Source: Acrasis kona (Eukaryota > Heterolobosea > Eutetramitea > Acrasida > Acrasidae). Taken from it: a stretch of DNA of 58,224 nucleotides. The notes under the pieces are model-generated. The model did no database searches, was not told the origin of the DNA, and saw only the letters and a program-made list of their open reading frames with translations. The position numbers were made by a program, and so were the translations under genes. Positions 30,326 to 40,486 of this stretch are shown here, piece by piece (within the stretch, counting starts at the first letter, position 1; each line of letters begins with the position of its first letter). Where the stretch lies: the NCBI GenBank assembly GCA_026419775.2, contig JAOPGA020000529.1, forward strand, positions 1-58,224, in the 5' to 3' direction.

Positions 30326-30738
30326 ATGAAAAGTCTTATCTAAATAATCGATAATGCTATAGATTCCTATTCAACTACTTAACAATATTCCAATATTTCT
30401 ATTACAATATCTTGATGTCAGGTCAGACAGCAACACCGAAACAGTTTGATCATGACAGGATAACTGACGTATCTTCTTTGACGATTTTCGGCATTCGAGC
30501 ACTTTTAAAATGAACGTATCAAACAGAGGTCGCAATAGATAAATTCAAAGAAGGGTAGTTTTAGGAGTGCATGTATATAAAGTATACACAAAGATGAGAA
30601 GTGGTCAAAGATGCTTACTTTTTTAAACTTTGAGTTAGAATGCTGCTTAATAAAATTATATACAAATTTTAATTAACGACGCGCTATACTTGAAGTTTTT
30701 AGGAAGGTCTAAAATTAAGAGTTAAACTCGGTAATATA
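30326..30738. other. Intergenic, nothing recognised
   Basis: AT-rich spacer between divergent genes; no open frame or RNA gene seen. Confidence 0.5.
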
Positions 30739-31027
30739 ATGTCTCACAAAAATAAAAAGGTGATTGGAACAGAGTACTTTGACGTTGTGCTTTCGCAATT
30801 GCAGAATCTAAAGGTTTGCTGTTAGTGCTCTTGTTAAATATTTTAATTTTTGCTTTGATAAATTAGACAGAAATAACAACAGTCAACAATATGGTTTTGT
30901 AATAAAATGCATTATCTGCATTCTTTTGGAGGAGTTTTCAAAACAAGTTTCTTCCATTGCGCAACATTCAAAGCACGACTTCTCCAATCAAGACCAAACT
31001 ATTATCGAAGTAGCAAGATATACATAA
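30739..31027 (+). CDS. Hidden three-exon small protein, 65 aa
   Basis: Three short exons (30739-30813, 30867-30893, 30932-31027) join across introns of 53 and 38 nt to give one frame: MSHKNKKVIGTEYFDVVLS..., TEITTVNNM, then EFSKQVSSIAQHSKHD... ending VARYT. Each exon alone is too short to stand out. The second acceptor could also be three bases later, dropping one Glu. The product looks mostly helical, as in small subunits of multi-protein complexes (BLOC-1 or kinetochore types come to mind, without proof). Both introns are GT-AG, though the donors (GTTTGC, GTTTTG) are weak. Confidence 0.55.
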
Positions 31028-31513
31028 GGGAGTAATTCTAGTGGCAATAAACACAATTTATTTATTCTGTTTTAAAAATGTGATTCTAGTTGCTTATTCA
31101 TTGTAATGGGTTATGCCGTCAAAGTCATTCCATTTTATTCGCCAACTCACACGTCAAACCATACCACACATGCAAACAAAGGGAGTTTTCGAACAATTGA
31201 TTATTTAGTGGCCACTATTATGCACTATTAGGAGAGCTTGAAAACAAGTAAGTAGTACTCATTAATTACATATTATTGAGCTATGAATTGAATGATATTT
31301 ATAAATGTAATCGCTATTGGGGCAATTTAAACTTCATCTAAGCAAGGTGTTCTGTTATTCTGTGTTCGTTGGTGACCAATCTTTTTGTAAGACTTTTTTG
31401 GTCTCTCGAATTAATTAATTCGTTAGGTTTCCTATTTAATTAATTTCTGATTACAACGGATCGGATTATTTGGACTTGAACTTTAAAAATCGGTTGACCT
31501 AAGGGAAGTCTTC
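31028..31513. other. Intergenic with unsupported 41-codon frame
   Basis: AT-rich spacer. A 41-codon frame at 31106-31231 (MGYAVKVIPFYSPTH...) is followed by a donor-like GTAAGT but has no convincing continuation. Confidence 0.35.
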
Positions 31514-32815
31514 TTGAAACTGGAACTTGAAGAGGATGAAAAAGAGCCGGAATTGACAAATACGTACAACAAAAAAATAAACAATAACATGGCAGTGAAC
31601 ACTGGTATTAAACAATCGGAGAAGAGACTTCACTGCGATATAGCCGAGGGCTACCAAACAGAGGACGAGCTTTTCGCTACTTTCGACGAAGGAAATACAC
31701 CACCTCGCAAGCGTGCAAGGCTTTCCGTCAATCCTCACTTTAAAGCAGGAACATTTACGTCACAATTACAGATAACAGCACAAGCAAAGTCGTGCGCGGT
31801 GCAATTTTCGTTACTAGATAAATCACAATATAAAGCAGTAGACGAAGACGTTAAAGATAAACTTTTCCGCACAGATGCGAACATTCAACTAAAGATTTCA
31901 GACTTTGCCCCAAATGAATCCCTCATGCTATACAAGGATGCGCAAACACAAACCTTCAGTAAAGAAACAATTAAATTAAAGTTGGACGGTACAGATGAAA
32001 ACTCGAGGTGCATGCTTGCTTATTTGAGAGGTCTGCTTACTAGGAAAGACGAACTAGCTATCGTTCCAATCGACGACACAACCTATCAACTAGTTTTATT
32101 TTACGAAAATACATCTTCCGATGACGACCAACTACTCTCTTTCAACGACGACCTACTTTCATTTTCAACATTATCTTGCATTCTAACGCCACGTTACAAT
32201 ATGGTGTTTGATTTGGACGAGACGCTCATACGGACCAGAATGTCAAGCCTTGTCAATGATGCACCACTAGAGAATGAACATGAATTCACACTGAGAGGCG
32301 GGAGGTACTTTTGCTGGGTGAGGCCTGGTGTGGACATGCTTCTACGTTGGTCCTGTCAGCTATTTAACGTTCACATTTTCACAAACGCCATCTATGACTA
32401 TGCTGTTCAGATTGTAAATATATTGGATCCTAAACATGAACACTTGCTACTTCACGTCGGGTCAGACACAAACAAAATGAGAGAATTGATTAAAAGTCGG
32501 GAACAAATGACAACAGTTCAACACATTCCGCAGCCACTAGGTCAGAAGGAGTTATCAAAGTTTAACATTAATCCATCAAACACAATCATTTTCGATGATG
32601 ACTCAAGAGTATGGAAGGAGCGTCAATGTATATTACCTTTTCAACAAATTGTGGTGCGTAAGAAGCCCACGGAGTTTTTCTGTCAAATAAGAAATGAGTC
32701 GTGGAAGAAGTTGAGTCAGTTACACAAGCATGATTATCAGCAACGAAGGAAAATACCTTCAACCACAGAAAAAATAACATTCTCACAGGATCAAATTCTA
32801 CAAAACTTGAAATAA
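31514..32815 (+). CDS. FCP1-like phosphatase (HAD superfamily), 433 aa
   Basis: Intronless. The catalytic FCPH domain has the DxDxT motif as DLDET (about residue 234) in YNMVFDLDETLIRT. It is followed by FCWVRPGVDMLLRW, FTNAIYDYAVQIVNILDP and the distal acidic motif IIFDDDSRVWKE. FCP1-type enzymes dephosphorylate Ser residues of the RNA polymerase II CTD. The N-terminal 220 residues are polar with a KRARL basic patch, and there is no BRCT domain after the catalytic part, unlike true FCP1. It may therefore act on other substrates. The start may be the Met at 31589. The stop overlaps AATAAA. Confidence 0.85.
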   Translation: MKLELEEDEKEPELTNTYNKKINNNMAVNTGIKQSEKRLHCDIAEGYQTEDELFATFDEGNTPPRKRARLSVNPHFKAGTFTSQLQITAQAKSCAVQFSLLDKSQYKAVDEDVKDKLFRTDANIQLKISDFAPNESLMLYKDAQTQTFSKETIKLKLDGTDENSRCMLAYLRGLLTRKDELAIVPIDDTTYQLVLFYENTSSDDDQLLSFNDDLLSFSTLSCILTPRYNMVFDLDETLIRTRMSSLVNDAPLENEHEFTLRGGRYFCWVRPGVDMLLRWSCQLFNVHIFTNAIYDYAVQIVNILDPKHEHLLLHVGSDTNKMRELIKSREQMTTVQHIPQPLGQKELSKFNINPSNTIIFDDDSRVWKERQCILPFQQIVVRKKPTEFFCQIRNESWKKLSQLHKHDYQQRRKIPSTTEKITFSQDQILQNLK

Positions 32816-33339
32816 ATAATTGTATCTTAAATGTGTGTCTTTAATGATTAATCTAATGTGTCAATAAGTAGCAGTACTTATCCAAGTCGTCGTGATGGTT
32901 TGGTCAGGTTTTCTTTCTTATGTCATCAATAAATAAATATTCTGATCGGCTCATGGCTTTTTGTCATCATCAACCAAACACGACAACGTTTTTCACAATT
33001 GGTTGGCTTCAAAAGTATATACAAATCACATCTTGCCTCAAAGCGAAGAGTCAATTAATAGTTTCACGCAACCATGTTACAGTAGGCTACATCGGAGCCA
33101 ACCGCGATACAATAGGCTACAAGACACATCCATACTTTATATAATGGATATATCGCACTTTAATATTTATATTTAGAAGAAACATTGTGACAAATACAGA
33201 CGATTATTGGTTGACAGGACGATTCGATTTAATTTTAGCACGCTTATTTACAATTTAGTATATAGCAGCTATTATTAAACTGCCAGTTTTCAGATATAAA
33301 TAATAATTTTTACCATGTTTCAAACACAAAAAATATAGA
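32816..33339. other. Intergenic, nothing recognised
   Basis: Spacer between tandem plus-strand genes. Short frames are present but no domain, RNA gene or repeat. The motif GTAGGCTAC/ATAGGCTAC occurs twice near 33080-33120. Confidence 0.5.
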
Positions 33340-34284
33340 ATGGTGAGCAACAGCAAGAGACTATCAGTCATTACCAAACCCACATACGTATCTCCTTTAG
33401 CAGGACCAATACCAACACACCACAGAGTTATATGGACGATATTTGATGTTATGATTCTTGTGTACGCCATGGTGCACATAGCAATTACTTTCATATTCGC
33501 TTGGTTCACACGGACGACGCCCGCAATGTTCATCATATGTTTCGCTGCCATTATACCTTTAGGGATCATTGGTATCATTCCTTGTTTGTGTCTTCAATCA
33601 TTGAGAAGAAGATATCACTTCATCTTCGCCAACATTATCTACGTATCGGTGGCCTATATGTGCGTTATATTATGTGGATGTTTGCTTGGGTGGGGAGCCG
33701 CAGGATATTCACCATACAACGGATTAAATGCAGTCACCAACGTCACTATTCCAGCAACATACAGTTCAAACACATTGTTTTCAGATAACAGCACAAGAAA
33801 CATTTATTATTTTAGCGGAAACAATACCCTAGTATTATCAATGGCAGGTAAAACAAGACAGTGTGGAGTCTGTGGAGTAAACTGTTGTGATTATGTACAC
33901 GTTGCACCACTAGTCCCAGGTACAGATGCAAACCAATGGACTTCTGGGAATCAAATAGTTCCCGTGTGGGTTGCCACAACTTCATCAAGTAGTGATTCAT
34001 TAAAAGCATTTGGAGGAAAGGAACAATACAATCATATTAATGCTGCCAGTAGTCAAGGTTCCGGCATTATGGACTTTACCAATGTTCCACTAGCCATGAA
34101 AAATGCATGCGGAGGATCTGGATGTGGAGAACAAGAGACACAAGCAGCCATACTTGTGGCAGGAAATCCAAAACCTGTCGCAGACTACTACAATGGCTTT
34201 CTGATTGCAGGATATGTTCTAAGTGCTGTCAGTGTTTTTCTTTTAGTTGGACTACTAGTTACCATCTTCTTCATCAAGTTGTGA
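33340..34284 (+). CDS. Four-TM membrane protein with large Cys-rich loop, 314 aa
   Basis: Intronless. Hydrophobic segments at about 30-52, 60-80, 90-115 and 285-312. The ~165-residue loop before the last TM is rich in Asn-linked glycosylation sites and has CGVCGVNCC and a later CGGSGCG, so it is probably extracellular and disulphide-bonded. The layout recalls tetraspanins (4 TM, large second loop), but the CCG signature is not in its normal place and no other family feature matches. Its 3' end overlaps the tail of the minus-strand gene at 34188-35698 by 97 bp. Confidence 0.8.
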   Translation: MVSNSKRLSVITKPTYVSPLAGPIPTHHRVIWTIFDVMILVYAMVHIAITFIFAWFTRTTPAMFIICFAAIIPLGIIGIIPCLCLQSLRRRYHFIFANIIYVSVAYMCVILCGCLLGWGAAGYSPYNGLNAVTNVTIPATYSSNTLFSDNSTRNIYYFSGNNTLVLSMAGKTRQCGVCGVNCCDYVHVAPLVPGTDANQWTSGNQIVPVWVATTSSSSDSLKAFGGKEQYNHINAASSQGSGIMDFTNVPLAMKNACGGSGCGEQETQAAILVAGNPKPVADYYNGFLIAGYVLSAVSVFLLVGLLVTIFFIKL

Positions 34285-35698
34285 AGGGACATTTTCCAAA
34301 AACATGTATAATATAAATAAACATTCAACTTAACTGCAATTACGAAGACTCGAATTAATTCTTCTTTAATGTTGACATTTTCCTCCAGTTTAACAAAAGA
34401 CCAATGCTTACTACAACTGTGTTTTATTTGACAGATATTAATACAACAGATTGGATTTGATATGAAGACAGATTGGATTTTAGACGAAGCTGCGTTGACT
34501 TGCGTGTTCAATTTTCGTTTTTTACTTGAACTTTCCTTGACATCCGCAGATTGTCTTTTGATTTGAGGTTTTTCCCTTCGAGGAACTTCATTCAAATCCT
34601 GAAGCAAGCCGTAACGAATGCGCAAGTCGTTGTTGAAGCGCTTGCATGTCTCAAATGTGCCATCGTGTACCATCTTGTCGGTATACATCCAGGCGATATC
34701 CCTTGTTGGTGTGTCCTCTATTTCCTCCAAGAATGTATTCAGGAAATCCAACGTGTCATGGTCGAAACCGAAATGATCCATGTCCACCACATCCTCTCCA
34801 TTTTTCACTTGTTGCGTAAAAACATCACGCAATGGCACTATCTTCTCACCAATCGGACACTTCAATTCCCACGTGCCGATGTTCTTTTTCTTTCCGTTGA
34901 TTTGTCCATTGTTGTGCCCATCAGACATCATGAGATATCTTTGCCTAATAATCTCTTCTGCGGGCATGTTAGGTGTGTCCCAAAACAACGGCTTGTGGTC
35001 ATGTTTGGTGTCCAGTGCATCTGCGTACACCTCGGGCAAAGGGTACACACAATTAAATTTGGTTAGTTCGGTCTTGTCCACTTGATAATACCTAAGACTA
35101 AAAAAAGAATTTGAGGACAATCCCTGTTTTGGTTGGCATAAGACCCCCTAGCAGCAAACATTTTGACACCCAGTCTTGGACCATTTGTTTGACGATCCAT
35201 TTCCTTTTGCAACCAGGTCATCACTATGGTTTGTGTGATTTTCTTGTTGCGGTAAGTGTCAACGATGTCCTCTTTTTCTTCCTCTTCTTCTTCAGCATTG
35301 TCTTTCTCCTCATAATCCTTAGCCGATTCTTTGTTCCTAGATGTGCTTCTGTTATTGGAACCCGAAGCTAGGCTTTGTGTGTGTTTGATTGTCTCCTGAC
35401 ATGCGTCCTCATGGTTTTCGCGGATCAAATCTTGTACACCAAGCAGTATTTCTTCTTTTCTTGCTTGTGTTGCGGTTTCATCTTTGAGTGTTGCCAACGC
35501 TTCTCGCAAACGAACGCATGCGGTAAAATTTTGCGTACACCAGTATTTCACCAGCCATGCATCGACTTTATTTGCTTGTGTTGCGGTTTCATCTTTGAGT
35601 GTTGCCAACGCTTCTCGCAAACGAACGCATGCGGTAAAATTTTGCGTACACCAGTATTTCACCAGCCATGCATCGACTTTATTTGCTTCGTTTTCCAT
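34188..35698 (-). CDS. Unknown nuclear-type protein with internal duplication, 487 aa
   Basis: Exons 35145-35698 and 34188-35097 join across a 47-nt GTCTTA...TTTTAG intron. The N-terminus contains a 37-residue unit (ANKVDAWLVKYWCTQNF...) twice in a row, identical in DNA. Then come a polar stretch, an acidic run (EEEEEEKED), and a well-structured part (RYYQVDKTELTKF, WDTPNMPAEEIIRQRYLMM, DHDTLDFLNTFLEEIE). A basic SSKKRKL likely serves as a nuclear signal. The 3' end is uncertain: AATAAA at about 34420 lies within the frame, so an undetected intron or earlier stop is possible. No family recognised. Confidence 0.6.
35463..35684. repeat. Exact 111-bp in-frame tandem duplication
   Basis: Copies at 35463-35573 and 35574-35684 appear identical base for base and encode the same 37 residues of the unknown protein. 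Perfect identity points to a very recent event or an assembly artefact. Confidence 0.95.
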
Positions 35699-36078
35699 GT
35701 TGTGAATCAGATAAGGTTTCGTAAAAATTTTTTTTGACTTTTAAATCACACGGCTCGCTTACTGGACAAAATCGAGAAATTATTACAATTTTAAAATCGG
35801 AGAATTAATTTTCTTGGAATGCTTTATCCACAATGTGCACAAAAAACCAAACACTGGTTTCTTGGAACCGATAAACGCAACCAATTGTTTTTCATCCAAC
35901 GCACGTGAATCAAACAGATATCAATGAGCAGATTGATTCAAATGCACATCAAGGCATTGCACGCAACGATCATTTGTCATTGTGTCTTGAAAAGCGCGAA
36001 CACAATTAAACAAGTACATGGAATTATTCAATAAAACTTTATTGCTAATGCTCACATTGACGCTTCTTGTTGACATTT
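35699..36078. other. Intergenic, divergence point of cluster
   Basis: AT-rich spacer at the left edge of the small-gene cluster; no gene or RNA recognised. Confidence 0.45.
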
Positions 36079-36408
36079 CTAATCAAAACACAAAACTATT
36101 CCCGTGCGGCCAACGACATCGTGAACCAATTTTGCTCTCTTGCGCTTGGGTGCCTTTGGACATGATAACGGCATTTGTTCACGCTTCGGTGTGCAAAGAA
36201 ACAAATTGATTTTGTTTTCCATAAAATCATCCTCCCTGTCTGGTGACATGACAAATGAATCGTTCAGCAATTCAGAATTCTCAAAGCGGTCACGACGAAC
36301 ATCGATTTGTTTTTGCATTTTGGGTGTTGGAAAGATGACTAAATGCATGTAAACTCTCGTGCTGTATAGTTCCAAAGTAATTGTATGATGCAAATATTTA
36401 TCAACCAA
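36079..36408 (-). CDS. Small basic protein, up to 109 aa
   Basis: Open frame whose best start may be the Met at 36348 (MHLVIFPTPKMQKQID...), giving 89 residues. Middle part acidic/polar (NDSFVMSPDREDDFMENK), then PLSCPKAPKRKRAKLV, a basic CP-A/P-KRKR patch that looks like a nuclear signal and slightly resembles the CPxAPxKRR motif of plant SIM-type CDK inhibitors. No homology is claimed. It belongs to a run of small fast-evolving genes. Confidence 0.4.
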   Translation of the reverse strand: MVDKYLHHTITLELYSTRVYMHLVIFPTPKMQKQIDVRRDRFENSELLNDSFVMSPDREDDFMENKINLFLCTPKREQMPLSCPKAPKRKRAKLVHDVVGRTGIVLCFD

Positions 36409-36433
36409 AAGTAAACTAACTGTATTCTAGTAA

Positions 36434-36559
36434 TAATCCTCCTTTAAATGTTCTCTAATTTAATTCTCAACCGCTTTTTTCTTAAACACTGAATCTGTAA
36501 CATATCAATCTAAAGTAACTATCCTTCAAATGCTCTAATTTAATTCTAAACCGCTTTTC
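36434..36559. repeat. Degenerate direct repeat, two copies
   Basis: About 45 nt around TCTAATTTAATTCTCAACCG (36434-36480) recurs with changes at 36517-36559, some 83 nt apart. It lies in noncoding AT-rich DNA between small genes. Confidence 0.7.
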
Positions 36560-36674
36560 AAACTGAAATGTAATAACGAATAGATATGTATTTTATGTCC
36601 TGTAATGCACACTACCCCAACGGTACAGACAGTAACACTCTTTTTAACGTAGAATAATACACGTAAAAAAAGCC

Positions 36675-36869
36675 TTAACAGCTGCAAACGAAGAGAGCAA
36701 GAGGCAAACAAGGTTGACTCAACATGACACCATTTCCCCCGTTGTTAGTTAAGGCGTTTCGTAACTCAATTTTCGCTGTTGTAGCAAATTTTTGGACCAT
36801 CATAGAGACGTCCAATAAATTCCGCATTGATTCAGAAAATTCCTCGTAATACAAAATTTTTCTATCCAA
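36675..36869 (-). CDS. Possible 64-aa helical protein
   Basis: Short frame (MDRKILYYEEFSESMRNLL...) with a helical, weakly coding-like first 45 residues and a Cys/Leu-rich end that looks less natural. It lacks clear promoter or poly(A) signals and could be chance or a remnant of the neighbouring coiled-coil family. Confidence 0.25.
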   Translation of the reverse strand: MDRKILYYEEFSESMRNLLDVSMMVQKFATTAKIELRNALTNNGGNGVMLSQPCLPLALFVCSC

Positions 36870-36940
36870 CCGGGTGTATTTGAACTTTTTCCGCTTTTCC
36901 TTGGTACTTCAATTTGGGGGAATTTCAAGTTCCGAATATG

Positions 36941-36947
36941 TATAAAT
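36941..36947 (+). promoter_or_regulatory. TATAAAT core promoter motif
   Basis: TATAAAT 34 nt before the ATG at 36981, matching the pattern at other genes here. Confidence 0.5.
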
Positions 36948-36980
36948 AACTATTCAATAAGGGTTGTTCCGTTCAAAAGA

Positions 36981-37833
36981 ATGGAAAACGACAACAGCTT
37001 TACAGATGAGATGAACGACATTGCCAATGATGCATCACAAACGGCTAGCATGTTTCTAGAGAGAATTGGAGCCGACAAATATGAGGGAAAGCAATGCCCA
37101 TTTTGCAACTCCTACATCAATCATATTTTTGTCTATCCTCATGTCAAGAAGTGCGTTGATGTTTATGAGCAGACCTTTAAACTTGGGGTTCATTCAGTAG
37201 AGCATCAAAGCCTATTAAAGCGATCTTACGAAGAATTTAGACAACCAGAACCCAAAAAGCAAAGGGTGGACGAGAAGCAGGTGAAAGAAGATGAAGAAAT
37301 TCAATCACCCTTGAACCAACCAGGGTATCAAGAATCACCATACAAGTCAGCAAAACCAATCAGTAAGCAGATTAAATGCATGCTTGGCAACGTAAAAGAC
37401 TGCCCTCCTGAGCCAAACACAAAGGTTCGAGGAAAAATTATTGCACGTGACACCGCCCTCTGCTGCCCTAAGACACCATACAACAATAAAAAGAACATCA
37501 TCCTCAAAATCTATGATCATACTTTAAAGGCCTGCCGCATCATATAGAGGCTTACAAAAGGAGTACCCAAGAGTTGCATTTCCTTATCCAGATAGCACGG
37601 TTAAGCTTTTGGAAAAAGAGGTCAAGTTTAATGCTGAGTTTAAAAACATTCGGATCATTGTTGAGAATGCCATCATGTACATTAAAAAGTGGAAGGTGTG
37701 TAGGTATACATATAGAACTTATACTGAAGACATACTTAAAGTTCAACAAGAGCACCATCAAATATGGACGGTGGCAGCCGGTCTGGTGAACATGTTCATT
37801 ATGCCAGTCCGCCCGAACATTTACAATAGATAA
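36981..37833 (+). CDS. CPFC-finger/coiled-coil family protein, frame interrupted
   Basis: The first frame (36981-37547) starts after a TATAAAT box and has a finger-like C-x2-C-x11-H-x3-C (CPFCNSYINHIFVYPHVKKC), a basic patch (EPKKQRVDEK) and a CCPKTP segment. Near 37530 the frame shifts by one base and coding continues from AASYRGLQKEYPRVAF through VENAIMYIKKWKVCRYTYR to a stop at 37831, with AATAAA overlapping it. The second half is related to the minus-strand frame at 42701-42883, and the CPFC part to that gene's N-terminus, so both halves belong to one ancestral protein of about 280 residues. Zinc- or nucleic-acid binding is possible. Confidence 0.6.
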
Positions 37834-37846
37834 ATAAAGATGATGT

Positions 37847-38038
37847 TCAATCTCCAATACCCGCAGTCAAGTCAATAATTTCCGCATGTTTTCGCAAAAT
37901 TTCCTTCGTTTCAGCAAAAATTCTATAAACCTTGAGTTCCTCAGAGTTTATTAGGCATTGCAGCAGGAAATTGGCCTTAATATCACGACTTACGAAACGC
38001 CTTAAGTCGCCAGAAGATTTAATTTGGTTCATCACCAA
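37847..38038 (-). CDS. Short coiled-coil frame, possible paralogue fragment
   Basis: 63 codons, convergent with the preceding gene. The segment VYRIFAETKEILRKHAEII...AGI resembles the corresponding part of the CPFC family (HVYRAHTKDLERARVEH...GGI at 42.7 kb), so it may be a truncated or 5'-incomplete copy. No CPFC finger was found upstream. Small and weakly supported. Confidence 0.35.
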   Translation of the reverse strand: MVMNQIKSSGDLRRFVSRDIKANFLLQCLINSEELKVYRIFAETKEILRKHAEIIDLTAGIGD

Positions 38039-38337
38039 TTGTAAATGTCAATATGTTCTTCTATTATGAATTCTCGATCATCAATCTTGAATTATTTTTG
38101 ATTTAACATCCATGATACATAGCAACCCTCCAATGACTTTGATTTTCATAAATAAATTGATCTTCTACTCCTCAAGTTGCGTCATATAATGTGTTTACAT
38201 TTATGATTTCATTGAAGGGTGTGTTCCAAATGGTGGTGGTTTAAAATGTGTTGATGCGATTTTGATTTAACTTCAATGTCGGATTCAACATCAAATTCCT
38301 TCAGCTTGAAATCACATTCACACACTGTATTACAGTT

Positions 38338-38526
38338 ATGTTTGGGGATTTTGATTATGCAAATGGAGGTCACTTGCGTCTTCTTGATATTTTCACAATA
38401 TATGAAATGAAGCCCGATCTGTTGCTCAATTTGAAGGATGCCCGATACGTCACAAAAGTTCAATGTATGCTGGCGAGCGATTCTGTATTGTACTCTTTGT
38501 TGATGCAAACTCTTTATAAGAATTGA
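38338..38526 (+). CDS. Small protein, 62 aa or longer
   Basis: Coding-like frame MFGDFDYANGGHLRLLD...QTLYKN, followed by an AATAAA about 30 nt after the stop. A second coding-like stretch in another frame lies just upstream (MSDSTSNSFSLKSHSH from about 38277), so the true protein may be longer and the frame interrupted. The minus-strand frame over the same DNA looks less natural. No family recognised. Confidence 0.4.
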   Translation: MFGDFDYANGGHLRLLDIFTIYEMKPDLLLNLKDARYVTKVQCMLASDSVLYSLLMQTLYKN

Positions 38527-38604
38527 ATTGCAAATGATTCAATTTTTTATAATCACTAATAAAAAGTTTATTATTATACATTGTGGTGAGCTGTGGGTAC
38601 CCCA

Positions 38605-38715
38605 TGACGTTCCGTACAGGTCTGCTCTATGATGAGTGGCACCCCATACAGGTTTGCTTTGTGAGTAAGTGACGCTCCGTATAGGTCTGGTTAGCCATGA
38701 TGTTCCATACAGGTC
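38605..38715. repeat. Four degenerate copies of a ~20-nt motif
   Basis: Variants of TGACGTTCCGTACAGGTCTG start at about 38605, 38636, 38670 and 38698, spaced 28-34 nt. They lie just upstream of a gag-like fossil and could belong to that element's noncoding region or be a decayed satellite. Confidence 0.7.
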
Positions 38716-38956
38716 CTAATATTGTTTTGTAACTTACCCACATTTGATTTTTGTGATTCCATTAAATTCGTATATAATCAACTTGAAGTCTGTGTATCTC
38801 TGATTCCTACTTTATAATTCTTGTTGATGTTTTCTTCATAGTGGATCTTGTTATATGGGACAAGTTTAATAGCGATGGTGTTGTCAATAACAAAAAAACA
38901 CTGGATCAGTTACAAAGGACGAGAGAGTTGTAAATAAATAAAGCCAGGAGCTGCCA

Positions 38957-39727
38957 TTGTTCCGCGTGGATGACGATGCAGTTAATTTTATACTGCGATT
39001 TAATGTGTTCCTAATTAAGGAAGGGCTGTCGAACCACAACATTTACCAAGCGTTACAGAGAGCGATCGACACTTCATTCGCACATGAATTGGAGAGCGTC
39101 AAGGACCAAATATTTGGAAAGCCATGGGACAGCATCATTGGAACTGTATTCAAGGTTTTGGACCCAAACACTACAGCGGAGGCATTGGATGAGGGACTCA
39201 AACAAATGTTTCCGAACAACAAACAGCCGATAGCACATTACGGAAGACGATTTAAAACATTAGCGAGCCTGACAACATTACCGGCCAATGAGATTCTTCG
39301 ATGGTATCTCAATTCAAAAAAGGTGAACAATGAAGGTCAATTATGCATAAAAAAAAAGTAATTGATGACAGAAAGAAGGCAGCGGAGTACTACTCTAGGG
39401 AAACAACCTGTCACCTCGAACATTTTGTCTGAAGAGAGAGGAAACAAGCGAAGAAGAACTGATTGTGACGCACCCAACTCACAAGTACTATTTACACAAG
39501 AACATTCACAAAGCACGGATCAAAATACACAAGATTTTGAGGTTAATGGTGATTATTTTGACCTACATTCAGAACCTGATACAACAGAATCAGAGGCCAT
39601 GGTGGAATCATCTTCTGAATCGGATGCTACTAAATTCAAAAGAGAAGAAAAACCAGGAGCCCAGTGTGGCACACAATTGTCCATGCTTCTTGTTCTACAA
39701 AGTACACTTCAATGTCTGCCTTCTTAA
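38957..39727 (+). mobile_element. LTR-retroelement fossil, gag-like part
   Basis: Two adjacent open stretches resemble a retrotransposon gag (capsid-like helical region with a WDSIIGTVF core, then a polar, basic and acidic tail). The family is probably Ty3/gypsy, judged from the integrase-like remains next door. The element is broken and incomplete; no matching terminal repeats or primer site were found. Age cannot be dated, but sequence between the pieces is well decayed. Confidence 0.5.
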
Positions 39728-39844
39728 TGGCATTAAGTATACCTCAAGAGGAATTACAACATCTTTTGCAAATATACTGACATTGTACTCTTGTTTCTCA
39801 AAAAAAGTAAATTTCAATACATGATATGAAGGAATTAATATTAT

Positions 39845-40360
39845 CTATATTGCAATTATTGCACCAGAACCGTCTCTGATGCAAATGTTTACACCAATAC
39901 TACCTTGATCAATATGCCCTCCTGTGAACGTAATATGGACCCCATGGTATCTATTCTGGTATCTAGTCTACCTTGGATGGTTACGTGTAACTGATACGGT
40001 GATTATTGACTTTCTGGCAAATCTCACATTCTTTAACAAATTCTAAACGCTTTTTCATAGCATTCTATATACCGCTATAAGAACCTTCTAAGTAAATGGT
40101 GGCGGAAATAATTAATGTGCTGTATAAATGAGAGTGATTCTTTCTTCGAGGTTGAATATACATTGTGCCATGATCTTTAGCCAACTGTTGAACGTTGGGA
40201 TCTTCCAGATATCCATTTGTAGAAATGTAACTTATGTTGAATGTGGGTGCTTGTAAAGTGGTTAATGAGGTTGTCCTAATCTCTGATGAGTTGCGTGTGC
40301 ACAATCTTCCAGTCGTCAAATCTCTGTGGGGCCAGTCCAGTCGCCAATATCCAGTTTCCA
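39845..40360 (-). mobile_element. LTR-retroelement fossil, integrase-like part
   Basis: On the minus strand, scattered coding remnants include a segment like the zinc-binding region and early core of a Ty3/gypsy integrase (FVKECEICQKV). It is opposite in orientation to the gag-like fossil beside it, so two insertions or a rearrangement are implied. Clearly broken, with several breaks. A short ATTT microsatellite (about 40385-40402) borders it. Confidence 0.45.
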
Positions 40361-40486
40361 GTTGGTGTTAAATAAATTTGTATTTTTTTATTTATTTATT
40401 TATACAAGTGATAGACTCTATCTTTTTTTGTAGTAAAGTTACTTAACATTCAATTTTTTGGCCGACTTAACAAGCTGTATATAACT

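Noticed and set aside
36079-36408. Similarity of SCPKAPKRKRAKL to plant SIM-type CDK inhibitors
   Set aside because: A single short basic/proline motif is not enough; other diagnostic motifs are missing.
38209-38508. 99-codon minus-strand frame rich in His and Ile
   Set aside because: Antisense to the more natural plus-strand frame at 38338; His-rich composition is typical of shadow frames.
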